Part shown: one piece after another, positions 25,203 to 33,953 of the stretch
Numbering within the stretch: the first letter of the stretch is position 1
Layout: every line of letters starts with the position of its first letter
DNA from: an uncultured Deferribacteres bacterium
Lineage (GTDB): Bacteria; Zhuqueibacterota; JdFR-76; DREG01
NCBI GenBank assembly: GCA_913009825.1
Contig: CAJVYQ010000047.1
Span: forward strand, 1 to 41,107
Length of the DNA: 41,107 bases
Reading direction: 5' to 3'
Program-made: the position numbers and the translations under genes
The notes under the pieces: generated by a model
What the model was told of the DNA's origin: nothing
Database searches by the model: none
The model's input: the letters and a program-made list of their open reading frames with translations, nothing else

Positions 25203-26120
25203 TTATTTGGTCCCGCCGTTGCCCCTGAACTCATCCGGGTTTGCATGCAATTTATAATCCATGAAATAAACATAAGCATGTTCCAGGTTTGGTTCAATCT
25301 CCTGGCCGGAAAATCCTTTCAATTCATCCGCCACAATTTCTACTTCCCAACCGTTTTCCGCCGGGAGGGTGGCGATGACCGGATATTTTTGTTTGATCTC
25401 TTCCAACTCGCTATCGATAGCCTCAATACGGAACGTATGGCCTTTCACCGACTCGACCAAATCATCCGGAGACCCTTTGTAGGCGAGTTCCCCGTTATTG
25501 AGCAAGGCCATATCGGTACAGGTACTGGAGATGTCGCTCACAATATGGGTGGAAAGAATGATAATGATGTCCTTTTGTGTGAGGTCAGCCAACAGATTAC
25601 GGAACCGGATTCTCTCCTCAGGATCAAGTCCGGTAGTCGGTTCGTCAACCACGATGATTTTAGGATCGCCGATCAATGCCTGCGCGATACCGAGACGGCG
25701 TTTCATCCCGCCGGAAAGCTTGTTTGCCATCCGGTCCCGCGCTTCAAACAGACCGACATTTTCCAGCATTTCATCCACAGCAATTTTTCTTTGCCGGCCA
25801 TGGGTTAATCCGGCCAAACTTGCAACATAGTCCAGAAACTCCCAAGTGGTTAACTTGGAAAAAAATTTAAACTCTTGCGGTAAATAGCCTAACATAGCAC
25901 GCACTTCACGCCTGTTTTTCAACAAGTCCAACTCATTCACTTTCACAATCCCTTTGGTCGGTTTCATGAGAGTTACCAGAATACGCATCAATGTGGTTTT
26001 GCCGGCTCCGTTAGGGCCCAACAGACCAAACATTCCATGATTGATTTGCAGACTCACATCGTCAAGCGCTTTCTTTCCATTTTTGTATATTTGGCTTAAA
26101 CCCTCAATTGTTATTTGCAT
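25203..26120 (-). CDS. ABC transporter ATP-binding protein
   Basis: A 305-residue ABC ATPase with Walker [10 protein letters not shown] (35-43), Q-loop GYLPQEF, signature LSGGMKRR, Walker B IIVVDEPTTGLDPEERI and H-loop STH. A C-terminal extension of about 80 residues follows (EIEPNLEHAYVYFMDYK). It is strikingly like the ATPase part of the RND fusion at 10771-15492: [19 protein letters not shown] and RIRFRNLL are shared exactly, and both end in a PxLE-AY motif. This points to recent duplication within the cluster. First gene of the export series; drives the permease encoded next. Cytoplasmic face of the inner membrane. Confidence 0.93.
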   Translation of the reverse strand: MQITIEGLSQIYKNGKKALDDVSLQINHGMFGLLGPNGAGKTTLMRILVTLMKPTKGIVKVNELDLLKNRREVRAMLGYLPQEFKFFSKLTTWEFLDYVASLAGLTHGRQRKIAVDEMLENVGLFEARDRMANKLSGGMKRRLGIAQALIGDPKIIVVDEPTTGLDPEERIRFRNLLADLTQKDIIIILSTHIVSDISSTCTDMALLNNGELAYKGSPDDLVESVKGHTFRIEAIDSELEEIKQKYPVIATLPAENGWEVEIVADELKGFSGQEIEPNLEHAYVYFMDYKLHANPDEFRGNGGTK

Positions 26121-26237
26121 CTGTTCCCTCTGTTAAATATTTTCCTATTTTTGCCGACAACCCTATTACGGCTATCATTGGTAAAAGAACATTGCAATCG
26201 ATTTTATGAATCTGTTTACCAATTGAACCTGTAATGT

Positions 26238-26266
26238 ATTATGCGTTTACACTGTTAATATTTCAA
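26238..26266 (-). promoter_or_regulatory. Candidate promoter of the export cluster
   Basis: On the minus strand TTGAAA (26266-26261) and CATAAT (26243-26238) are 17 bases apart, each five of six against the sigma70 consensus. They lie about 118 bases before the ABC ATPase start, in a 278-base gap that otherwise shows no gene. It could drive the whole run of genes toward 10043. Confidence 0.4.
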
Positions 26267-26398
26267 CTTTTTCGTCACCGTGATTTACAAAATAAATCTT
26301 TTACGAATGTAATAAAATATTGTTGCAAAAGATACTGAATTTTTCAGTTTAAGTCCAATCAATGATAGTCTCGCAAAATGGCACCGGTTCTTCTGTAA

Positions 26399-26800
26399 TT
26401 AACCGCGCGGTCTGCCGCGTCCCCGTCTTCCCGACCGTTGTTTCTCCAGATAGGTTTTAAACTGTTTTACCTGATCCTTAGTCAACAATTTTTCAATTTC
26501 TTTATTGGTCTTATCCCGTTTCGCCCTGAATTCCTGCATCATTTCCATACGCTCATCCCTGCTCATATTCCGCATTCCGGAACGGTTAAAAGAGACGGTA
26601 TTTTTTTCTAAAATCGCACGAATTTTAATTTGTTGATCTTTGGTCAATTTTAGAGCGTCCGTCATGCCTTTCATTTGACGTTCAATCCTCTGGACAGTCC
26701 GTTTATCCAATTGGGGTTTTTTATCCTGGGCAAGTGCGCTAAAAATTAATCCGGTAAAAAGAAATAACACCAACGCAGCTATCGTAGATTTTCTGAACAT
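26399..26800 (-). CDS. Periplasmic Spy/CpxP-like (LTxxQ) protein
   Basis: A 133-residue exported protein. The signal peptide (MFRKSTIAALVLFLFTGLIF to SALAQ) is followed by a helical, highly charged mature part with two LTxxQ-like repeats: LKLTKDQQIKIRAIL and LLTKDQVKQFKTYL. In Spy/CpxP proteins this fold acts as a periplasmic chaperone or stress sensor. The C-terminus SGRRGRGRPRG is Arg-Gly rich and probably disordered. GGAGGT five bases before ATG 26800 fixes the start; the frame extends 10 codons further upstream without a site. It is upstream of the export cluster on the same strand, so a link to envelope stress is plausible but inferred. Confidence 0.75.
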   Translation of the reverse strand: MFRKSTIAALVLFLFTGLIFSALAQDKKPQLDKRTVQRIERQMKGMTDALKLTKDQQIKIRAILEKNTVSFNRSGMRNMSRDERMEMMQEFRAKRDKTNKEIEKLLTKDQVKQFKTYLEKQRSGRRGRGRPRG

Positions 26801-26913
26801 ATCTACCTCCTTATTTTGTGAATTACTCAATTATATCCTGTTTTATTTTCAATCACTATACATTCAAATTCTGTAGAAAGTTCAAAACATCAATTTGCTT
26901 TGAAAACTTTTTC

Positions 26914-27068
26914 GTAACAACTCAGGTATGTTTATTATTTGATGTGCAGGAAGCCTTCAACTGAGTTTATCCTGAGCTTGACGAGGGCTCCGGCCGGCTT
27001 AAATAGCCATGCTTAACGAAGTCGAAACGTGGTTACAGCTAATTCATGGTGCATACCTGAGTAGTTAC
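26914..27068. repeat. MITE-like element, family 1 copy B
   Basis: GTAACAACTCAGGTATG (26914-26930) is the reverse complement of CATACCTGAGTAGTTAC (27052-27068) with one mismatch, bounding 155 bp. The ends share the GTAAC-A-TCAGG core with the elements at 850-982 and 34582-34684, but the interior is unrelated to theirs. No coding capacity. Confidence 0.7.
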
Positions 27069-27261
27069 ATTTTTTCAAAATAACGATCGAACATTCTATA
27101 TCACTGTTTCTCATTAGACAAGAGAAACAATAATTTATTCCCCGGAATCAAAAAAATATTTTTTACCACTTTTGTTGCTACAATTTCTGCCAAATTATTC
27201 TTTTCAGACCTGGGCGGGAGGTAAACTCCGGCACAAGCGAAGTCGAAGCGTGATGAAAGCC

Positions 27262-27365
27262 GCCCCGCGGTAAACCACGGGGCTAAAGATAGAAAAGGGC
27301 GCTGAAGCGCCCCATAGTGTGAGCGCTATTTATGGCGCTTCCTATTCTTAGTCCCGCAGCGGGAC
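27262..27365. repeat. Four-hairpin REP-like patch
   Basis: Four short inverted repeats in a row: 27262-27283 (GCCCCG...CGGGGC), 27297-27312 (GGGCGCTGAAGCGCCC, exact), 27321-27340 (AGCGCTATTTATGGCGCT, one G-T or mismatch) and 27351-27365 (GTCCCGCAGCGGGAC, exact). The organisation parallels 6765-6945 and shares the 'GCTGAAGC' hairpin core and 'GGGGCTAAAG' motif. It is not a CRISPR: the units are palindromes of different sequence, not direct repeats. Confidence 0.6.
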
Positions 27366-27539
27366 GGCTTCGTAAATTACAAGGATGCAAAAATCAAACC
27401 GGCACTTACTTAGTGGTAATGAAATAATTTAACACAGAAAAAATTTAGATTTTCGCTTTTTTCTGCGGCATTTCAATTCTGTGGTCCAATCTTTTTAATT
27501 TTCTTGAAAGTTACGATTACTTAATAAATAATATTTTTC

Positions 27540-27568
27540 TTGACAAAATTTCTGTTTGCTAATATATT
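27540..27568 (+). promoter_or_regulatory. Promoter of the cold-shock gene
   Basis: A perfect TTGACA (27540-27545) and TATATT (27563-27568) are 17 bases apart. Transcription would begin near 27575, giving a leader of about 165 bases before the ATG at 27742, similar in length to leaders of known cold-induced csp mRNAs. Confidence 0.7.
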
Positions 27569-27585
27569 TAAGCGTTTAATTAAGT

Positions 27586-27709
27586 GTACAGCAATTTTGC
27601 AACGTAAAATGGTAATTTTAAGGGTTACGTCTCTTTCGTTACATTCTCCCCCGCGATTTTCGTAACATAATCCCCAAAGCGGCTCCACCCGCAGCAAAAT
27701 TGTTTGTAC
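27586..27709 (+). promoter_or_regulatory. Structured leader of the cold-shock mRNA
   Basis: GTACAGCAATTTTGC (27586-27600), at the start of the leader, pairs with GCAAAATTGTTTGTAC (27694-27709) near its end: 15 base pairs with one bulge and one G-U. About 90 bases are enclosed, with a weaker GTTAC/GTAAC pair inside. The closing strand lies about 20 bases before the AGAGGA ribosome site. Such a long-range stem could make translation temperature-dependent; that role is inferred from csp leaders in general. Confidence 0.5.
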
Positions 27710-27741
27710 TGAGATTTTGCACCAAATAGAGGAAAAGCACA

Positions 27742-27942
27742 ATGGAACAAGGAACTGTCAAATGGTTCAACAATTCCAAGGGTTATGGTTTTATCCAAAA
27801 AGACGATGGCGGAGATGTATTCGTACATTTTTCTGCTATTGAACGCGAAGGGTATAAAGCATTAAATCAGGGAGACCGGGTTGAATTTGAAATTGAGGAA
27901 AGCACCAAAGGTCCTCAAGCCGCAAATGTAAAAATACTGTAG
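27742..27942 (+). CDS. csp: Cold-shock domain protein
   Basis: A 66-residue OB-fold nucleic-acid chaperone. RNP1 reads KGYGFIQ (residues 14-20) and RNP2 reads VFVHFSAI (26-33), with the N-terminal [11 protein letters not shown] typical of CspA-family proteins. It binds single-stranded RNA and DNA and melts RNA structure. AGAGGA precedes the ATG by seven bases. It has its own promoter, a long leader and an intrinsic terminator, so it is a single-gene unit. It is one of the few plus-strand genes in this half of the window. Confidence 0.97.
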   Translation: MEQGTVKWFNNSKGYGFIQKDDGGDVFVHFSAIEREGYKALNQGDRVEFEIEESTKGPQAANVKIL

Positions 27943-27959
27943 CCTGAACCGTTTATGTC

Positions 27960-27995
27960 AAACCCCTGAGCCGTTCCCTCAGGGGTTTTTTATTT
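27960..27995 (+). terminator. Intrinsic terminator of the cold-shock gene
   Basis: AACCCCTGAG and CTCAGGGGTT form a ten-pair stem around GCCGTTCC-like loop bases, followed by TTTTTTATTTT. It lies 18 bases after the csp stop codon. Confidence 0.9.
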
Positions 27996-28076
27996 TACAG
28001 CTTAGAAATAACGGAACACTTTAGTTTTTTGATTAATTCTGCCGTATTTTCATTTTGAGCACGTGACCGGGCTTGT

Positions 28077-28099
28077 GGGCAGGAGTTCAACTCCTGCCC
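28077..28099. repeat. Perfect 23-base palindrome between convergent genes
   Basis: GGGCAGGAGTT and AACTCCTGCCC are exact reverse complements around one C. It lies between the end of the cold-shock gene and the end of the RND gene, without a T-run on either strand. A related GGCAGGAGTT occurs near 40877. It may be a REP-like unit or a weak bidirectional terminator. Confidence 0.5.
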
Positions 28100-28190
28100 G
28101 GACTAAACGAATCATATTTTAAAAGAACGAACATGTCACAAAACAACGAAAATTTCGCTTTTTTCAATTAGCTGTAATAAGCAATTTTTA

Positions 28191-31100
28191 TCATATTTTT
28201 TCCGGCGCTAATTTTCTTTCTCTCCCTTCATCTGTTTTTTTACCGAACCGTTTCTTAGTTTTTTCGCCAACGATCTCAACCACTGCGTAAATCACGGGAA
28301 CAACAATTAGAGTCAAAACCGTACCCGCTGTCAAACCTCCCATCACCGAACGCGCCATGGGCGCCCAGTTTTCGCCACTTTCTCCCAAGCCAAGCCCCAG
28401 GGGCAACATGGCCAAAATAGTGGTTAAAGCGGTCATCAGAACGGGTCTCATGCGAATGAGCCCCCCCTGCCGGATTGCATCAAATAATTCCAACCCTCTT
28501 TCCCGGAGTTGGTTAATATAATCGACCAGCACAATGCCATTATTTACCACAATGCCAATCAGCATAACAATTCCAACAAGAGCCATCACACTGAGGTCTG
28601 TGCCGGTCAAAGCCAATCCCAGGGCAACCCCGATGGAGGAAAGAGGAATGGTGAACAGAATGATAAACGGGTCGACCAGAGATTCAAACTGCGATGCCAT
28701 GACCATATAAGTAAGCAGCACCGCCACCAACAGGGCAATCCCCAGGTACATAAACGATTCCTGCTGATCCTGGGCAACGCCGCCGATTCCGATACGAAAT
28801 TCATTAGGAATGGAGACACCCTTCAAAGCTTTTTCCACATCTTTTGTTACACTTCTCAGGTCGCGTCCGGAAACGCTTACATTCAAGCTCACCATGCGTT
28901 CCTGATCTTCCCGTAAAATTTGTGCCGGCGCTTTGGCATACTCAATATTTGCCACGGCACGTAATGGAATCTGTTTGCCAAAAGGGGTCATGATCGGGAT
29001 ATTTCCGATATCCTGTTCATTGTTGCGCGATTTTTTTGTCAACTGAACCCGGACGTCGTATTCATCACCCTGGTCACGGTACCGGGTTACCACCGTGCCG
29101 AGAACACTTGTGCTGACAATCCGCCCTATCTGTGTCGTACTAAGTCCCAGATCGGCGATTCTTTGACGGTTCAAATTGATTCTCAATTCGGGTGCGGCTT
29201 CTTTGACGGTACTCTCGATGTGAACGATCCCCTTAATATTTTCAATCTTGCCGCGAATTTCCTTTGACAACTCTTCAGCTATTTTCAGGTCATGTCCGTA
29301 GATTTCCACTACAATATCCCCGGCGGAACCAAACATGGCCGCTCCCCTGTCTTCAAACTTTATTTTGAGATCGGGCAGCATTTTAAATTTTTCACGCAAA
29401 TCATCCTGAATTTCCGCCATTGTTCGATTCCGTTCACTCATCTTTTTCAAACGGATAATCACATCCGCCTGGTTGGAAGTACTGGTGGAAAACGCCGCAA
29501 ATACGCCTTCACCCTGGCCGAAAGTGATATAAGTCACTTCCGCTTCCGGCACATTTTCTTCGATAATTTTATTCAACTGCAACATGCTTTTTCCCATCGA
29601 TTCCAGACTGGTTCCCGGTGAACGGTCGACTACGATTTGGACAAAACCCATATCATTTTTGGGAATAAATTCGCCGCCGAGATTCATTAAAATCAAAATG
29701 GAAATAACAAAGGTAACCAGTGCAGTTGCCAGAACCGTTTTCCGGTGTTGCAACGACCGATCCAGAACGACAGAATAACCGGTTTGCAAACGGGATAATC
29801 CTCTTCCGACAGAATCCCGCGTTTTTGTAACAATCTTGCTCCGTCTTAAAGTTTGCTTAATGGCAAGAAAACGGGAGGCAAGCAATGGAATTAAGGTGAG
29901 GGCAACAAACAGAGAAACGGCCAGGGAGAAACAGATAGTAACCACCATGTCGCTAAAAAGCTCACCCGCCAGACCGGGGACAAACAACACGGGAACAAAT
30001 ACGGACAGGGTCGTCAACGTAGATGCGGTGATCGCCATGGCCACTTCATTGGCGCCGTTGTAAGCAGCGGTTTCAATATTTTCCCCTTCCTCCTGATGCC
30101 GGAAAATACTTTCCAGCACAACGATGGAATTATCCACCAACAAACCCACCGCCAGCGCCAGACCGGCCATGGAAATGATATTCAGTGTAAGTCCCGTTTG
30201 ATCCATCACCGCAAAAGTGACAATAATTGAAACGGGAATGGATATCGCGACAATCAGTGAACTTCGAAAATTTCTGAGGAAAACAAGCAACACCAAAAAT
30301 GCCAGGCCAATTGCCTGGACGGCTGTGCTTCCCAGGTTGGACATGGAACGATTAATGAAAGTCGACTGATCGTAGATCACATTCAGCTTTACTCCTTTCG
30401 GCAGTTCGGATTGAATCTGTTCGAAGCGGCCGGTCACTTCCCGGGAAACAGCTACCGTATTCGCATCCGATTGTTTTTGAACCATGAGAATGACGGAGCG
30501 TTTACCGTTTGTCCACACCCGCTGGCGCAAATCGGCAAAACCATCCACTACATTGGCCACGTCTTTGATGCGAATGACCGTATTGCCAACCGTAGCAATG
30601 TTGGTGTTTTTAATCTGTTCGATACTATGATATTCCCCCACTGTCTGGATAGTAAACTCCCTGTGTTCATCTTCCAGCCAACCGGAGGGCAACTGCAAAT
30701 TGTTAGACTGAAGCGCTGCAGATACCTGCTGAATGGGAATGTTGTGTGCCCGTAATTTGGCCGGGTCTACCTGAATTTTAATTTCCCGGCGCATCCCTCC
30801 GGTTGTAAACGCCATGGCCACTCCCGGAATTCTTTCGATTCTCGGTTCGATATCGCGTTCCGAAATTCTGCGCAATTCCGCCTCTCCGTGCAGGTCGGAT
30901 GAAACGCCCATAAAAAGAATCGGCTGAGACGATGGGTCCAGTGCAAACACCAACGGCTCACTGGCGTCTTCCGGCAAATAATCCCGTACAAACTCCAGGT
31001 TGTTGCGGACATCAATTTCCGCCTGATTCATGTCTGTGCCCCAGTCAAATTCCAGCAGCACCAACGAAAGCCCCTGTTTGGTAGTGGAAGAAACTTTTTT

Positions 31101-31331
31101 TACATTCTGCACCGGGGCAACCGTTTCTTCAATGGGACGGGTAATAACCGTCTCAATATCAAACGGACTGACGCCTGTGTATTGCGTAATGATCGCCACC
31201 ATGGGGAATTCCAATTTGGGATAAAGATCAACTTTCAAACGTATCAGAGAAAAGAGGCCGAATCCCAGGGCGATCAGGTAGATCATAAAAAATGTGACGC
31301 TGCGTTTAATGGCAAGTTTCGAGATTTTCAT
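28191..31331 (-). CDS. RND multidrug efflux permease
   Basis: A complete 1046-residue RND permease, beginning MKISKLAIKRSVTFFMIYLI, with the TM4 motif GLLVDNSIVVLESIF and TM10 motif GIVVNNGIVLVDYI. The second porter half and C-terminal spans are intact, ending in a basic cytoplasmic tail. It overlaps the adaptor gene upstream by four bases (ATGA), so the two are translationally coupled. With the adaptor, TolC-like protein and TetR regulator upstream it forms a conventional four-gene efflux operon, unlike the fused system at 10-26 kb. Substrate unknown. Confidence 0.95.
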   Translation of the reverse strand: MKISKLAIKRSVTFFMIYLIALGFGLFSLIRLKVDLYPKLEFPMVAIITQYTGVSPFDIETVITRPIEETVAPVQNVKKVSSTTKQGLSLVLLEFDWGTDMNQAEIDVRNNLEFVRDYLPEDASEPLVFALDPSSQPILFMGVSSDLHGEAELRRISERDIEPRIERIPGVAMAFTTGGMRREIKIQVDPAKLRAHNIPIQQVSAALQSNNLQLPSGWLEDEHREFTIQTVGEYHSIEQIKNTNIATVGNTVIRIKDVANVVDGFADLRQRVWTNGKRSVILMVQKQSDANTVAVSREVTGRFEQIQSELPKGVKLNVIYDQSTFINRSMSNLGSTAVQAIGLAFLVLLVFLRNFRSSLIVAISIPVSIIVTFAVMDQTGLTLNIISMAGLALAVGLLVDNSIVVLESIFRHQEEGENIETAAYNGANEVAMAITASTLTTLSVFVPVLFVPGLAGELFSDMVVTICFSLAVSLFVALTLIPLLASRFLAIKQTLRRSKIVTKTRDSVGRGLSRLQTGYSVVLDRSLQHRKTVLATALVTFVISILILMNLGGEFIPKNDMGFVQIVVDRSPGTSLESMGKSMLQLNKIIEENVPEAEVTYITFGQGEGVFAAFSTSTSNQADVIIRLKKMSERNRTMAEIQDDLREKFKMLPDLKIKFEDRGAAMFGSAGDIVVEIYGHDLKIAEELSKEIRGKIENIKGIVHIESTVKEAAPELRINLNRQRIADLGLSTTQIGRIVSTSVLGTVVTRYRDQGDEYDVRVQLTKKSRNNEQDIGNIPIMTPFGKQIPLRAVANIEYAKAPAQILREDQERMVSLNVSVSGRDLRSVTKDVEKALKGVSIPNEFRIGIGGVAQDQQESFMYLGIALLVAVLLTYMVMASQFESLVDPFIILFTIPLSSIGVALGLALTGTDLSVMALVGIVMLIGIVVNNGIVLVDYINQLRERGLELFDAIRQGGLIRMRPVLMTALTTILAMLPLGLGLGESGENWAPMARSVMGGLTAGTVLTLIVVPVIYAVVEIVGEKTKKRFGKKTDEGRERKLAPEKI

Positions 31332-32458
31332 TTTATGTCTCCTCCCTCCTGTGAAATGCGAATAGCTGCGCCATCCCGGAGATAATTTTGTCCCATTGTA
31401 ATCAACTGTTCGCCGGCTTTAACGCCGGAAGAAACGGCAAGATTTTGGTGATTCACATAAATCACATTCAATTTTCTTCGCTGAGCTTTGTTGGAATCGG
31501 CGATAAAGATATAATAATTTTTCACAACCCGGTCTTCGCCGTGTACTTTCTCCATGGTAGTGCTCTCGATGACAGTATATCTGGGCACAACAATCACATT
31601 TTCCAAAACGCCGGTGATCACCTCGATGTGTGCGTACATCCCCGGTTTCAGTTTTCGGTCCGGATTATTAATGATGACTTCTACTTTTGCCATCCGCGTT
31701 AACGGATCCAAAACCGGGCTGATTTTTGTTATTTTACCGCTGAATTTTTCACCGGTGTAGCTTGTTATCACTACATCTACTTTTTGTCCCACAGAGAGTA
31801 TGCCCAAATCTTCTTCCGTCGCCTCGAAAATAATTTTTACCCGGTTCATCTGCACAATGGTAACCAGCGGTATAGCCGGATTGGCCATATCTCCCGCTTC
31901 ATAAAAACGGCTGCCGATGATACCGGAGATGGGCGCCGTAACCGTAGCATCGTTTAGCTGGCTTTTCACCGATTTCAGCGCCGCTTCGGCCTGTTGAACC
32001 TGCGCCTTCACCGCTTCATACTGGGTTTTTATCGCATCATATTGCTGCATGCTCATGGCATTTTCCCGGTTCAATCGCCGGGCCCGGTCAAATTCCAGCA
32101 GCAAATTACTCTCCTGAACCTTTGCCGATACTAAACCTGCCTCCGCCTGGTGAACGCCCTGTTCGATGGTGGTTGCGGTAATTTTTGCAATGGGATTACC
32201 TTTTTGCACCTTGTCTCCTTCATCCACAAAAAATTTTTCAATTCTATCGGGGATTTTAGAGAACACTTTTACTTCAAACTCTGCTTTAATATCTCCGTCA
32301 TAAATTAATGTTTGGATGACATTGCTCAATTTTACCGGGGCAACCCTTACCGGTATACTCTCATCTTTCTGATCATCACTGCTACCGGATTTATCACAAC
32401 CCGAAAACAGCAACGCCGTTATAGCAATGGCGGTTAAAATGGTAAGCGCCTTTCTCAT
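31328..32458 (-). CDS. Efflux periplasmic adaptor lipoprotein (MFP)
   Basis: A 376-residue adaptor. The signal peptide ends in the lipobox FSGC (Cys21). Then come the first lipoyl-like half (IEKFFVDEGDKVQKGNPIAK), a coiled-coil hairpin (HQAEAGLVSAKVQESNLLLE ... EAVKAQVQQAEAALKSVKSQ), the second half (ATVTAPISGIIGSRFYEAGD), then barrel and membrane-proximal domains. AGGAGA lies just before the ATG. It bridges the RND permease encoded downstream with the outer-membrane protein encoded upstream. Confidence 0.94.
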   Translation of the reverse strand: MRKALTILTAIAITALLFSGCDKSGSSDDQKDESIPVRVAPVKLSNVIQTLIYDGDIKAEFEVKVFSKIPDRIEKFFVDEGDKVQKGNPIAKITATTIEQGVHQAEAGLVSAKVQESNLLLEFDRARRLNRENAMSMQQYDAIKTQYEAVKAQVQQAEAALKSVKSQLNDATVTAPISGIIGSRFYEAGDMANPAIPLVTIVQMNRVKIIFEATEEDLGILSVGQKVDVVITSYTGEKFSGKITKISPVLDPLTRMAKVEVIINNPDRKLKPGMYAHIEVITGVLENVIVVPRYTVIESTTMEKVHGEDRVVKNYYIFIADSNKAQRRKLNVIYVNHQNLAVSSGVKAGEQLITMGQNYLRDGAAIRISQEGGDIK

Positions 32459-32480
32459 GATATTCTCCTTTTATGATGTT

Positions 32481-33857
32481 TCAATTTAAGATCCCTTTCA
32501 ATGTTCCGGTCGCTTTTCTCAATTGATACCGGGAAATTTGATATTCAAATAAAGAACTGATATAATTCATTTTCGCCCGGGTCAGAGCCATTCGGGAATT
32601 AAGCACATCCAACTGAATATTGGCGCCTTCATTGTACATCAGATTTGCCAGACGCAGCGCTTCTTTAGCCAGATCCACCGTCTGTTGCGCCGACAAAAAT
32701 TTTTGCCTGGCCTCGTTGAATTTATTCAATGAAACTTCCACTTCGGCAAAAACGCCATCGTTCAATTGCTTTTCCGAATCCTGCATCATTTTAAAATCGA
32801 TTCTTGCTTTTTGATACTGCCGGCTGGAACGAAATCCGTGAAACAGGGGAATTTGCAGACTGATAGTTGAGGTGAACCCTTTGCTGAAATCGTTTTGCCT
32901 GAATTTAAGATCGTTGCGCAGGGCTAAGTAGGAATAATCGGTTTGGAAGAATATTTTAGGCAAAAAATTACTTCTGGCGATGGTGATCCCTTTTCGGGTT
33001 ATGTTTTTCTGTTCGGACAGAGCCAAAATTTCCGGCCTGTTTTTTAGTGCCATCGCCTGCAATTCCCGCAAAGCCATGCGGCCGAATTTATCTTCGGAAA
33101 AAGTGAGTTCTCCGGAAACATCCACCTCCGCATTATTGCGCAACCCCAATATATTTTTCAAATAAGTGAGCGCCGCCTGCCGACTGTTTTTTGCCGAAAT
33201 CAGGTTCGGTTCAAGATTGGCGACCTCCACCCGGGCGCGCATTTTATCGAATCCCGATGCCGTGCCCACATTGTATTTTTTCTCCACAACGGCTAAATTG
33301 GCTTTCGCCTGCGTTAGCGCTTCTTCCTGAACATCGATAAGATTTTGTGCCAACAAGCAGGCATAAAAAGCGTTCACTGTCTGATGGATCAAATTTTGTC
33401 TTTTCATCTCCAGATTTTGTTGCGCCGCCCTTTTAGCTGCTTTTGCGGTTTGGATACCGGCAATTCCGGCGCCGCCTAAAAATAGCGGCTGCGAAATTTG
33501 CACCCCATACGTGAACATGTTTTCCAAACCGAATGAAATTCTAACAAAATCAGGCATCCCCGGAGGCGCCATGGCCCCCAGCATCGGTTTAAGAAAATTA
33601 GGGATGGTCTGGCTTTGAATGGCCCAGTCGTGTCGAAAATTGGCGGACGCATCCAATTGCGGTAAAATACCGGAAAGAGCTTCGCCGATCCCCGCGTTTG
33701 CTTTTGCCACTTCCTTTTCCGCCATTTTAAGCTCCGGATTGTGCTTCAGCGCATAATCAACACTTGTTGCCAATGTAAGTGTCGGTTTTTCCTGCCCGTT
33801 AACTATCGACGGCAGAAAAAACATCCCGATCAACAGACACTTCATCAATCTGTTCAT
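32481..33857 (-). CDS. TolC-family outer membrane efflux protein
   Basis: A 458-residue outer-membrane factor with a signal peptide ending near IVNGQ, then TLTLATSVDYALKHNPELKM and two helical-hairpin repeats. YGVQISQPLFLGGAG and TSTISLQIPLFHGFRSSRQY are the usual beta-strand and equatorial landmarks of the two halves. Residues 85-105 contain an unusual Met/Pro-rich stretch (MLGAMAPPGMPDF) in the first external region. Second gene of the TetR-led operon, 23 bases before the adaptor gene. Confidence 0.92.
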   Translation of the reverse strand: MNRLMKCLLIGMFFLPSIVNGQEKPTLTLATSVDYALKHNPELKMAEKEVAKANAGIGEALSGILPQLDASANFRHDWAIQSQTIPNFLKPMLGAMAPPGMPDFVRISFGLENMFTYGVQISQPLFLGGAGIAGIQTAKAAKRAAQQNLEMKRQNLIHQTVNAFYACLLAQNLIDVQEEALTQAKANLAVVEKKYNVGTASGFDKMRARVEVANLEPNLISAKNSRQAALTYLKNILGLRNNAEVDVSGELTFSEDKFGRMALRELQAMALKNRPEILALSEQKNITRKGITIARSNFLPKIFFQTDYSYLALRNDLKFRQNDFSKGFTSTISLQIPLFHGFRSSRQYQKARIDFKMMQDSEKQLNDGVFAEVEVSLNKFNEARQKFLSAQQTVDLAKEALRLANLMYNEGANIQLDVLNSRMALTRAKMNYISSLFEYQISRYQLRKATGTLKGILN

Positions 33858-33953
33858 TTTATTTATCTCCCTGTTAGTCCTTTTGCCAATTCACTTTCTT
33901 TCGTACTAAATCGCAGTTTTCTCAACCAAGCATTTTATTTACAAACATTTTTT

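Larger units (their letters stand above)
26801..27741. other. Divergent intergenic region between the Spy-like gene and the cold-shock gene
   Basis: No protein-coding frame is convincing in these 941 bases. They contain a family-1 MITE-like element (26914-27068), a four-hairpin patch (27262-27365), the cold-shock promoter (27540-27568) and its leader; each is listed separately. Inside the MITE, the stretches AACTGAGTTTATCCTGAGCT and AACGAAGTCGAAACG look like degenerate copies of a common bacterial dispersed repeat. Confidence 0.6.

Noticed and set aside
27262-27365. CRISPR array
   Set aside because: The units are palindromes of different sequence without constant direct repeats or uniform spacers, and no cas gene is present.
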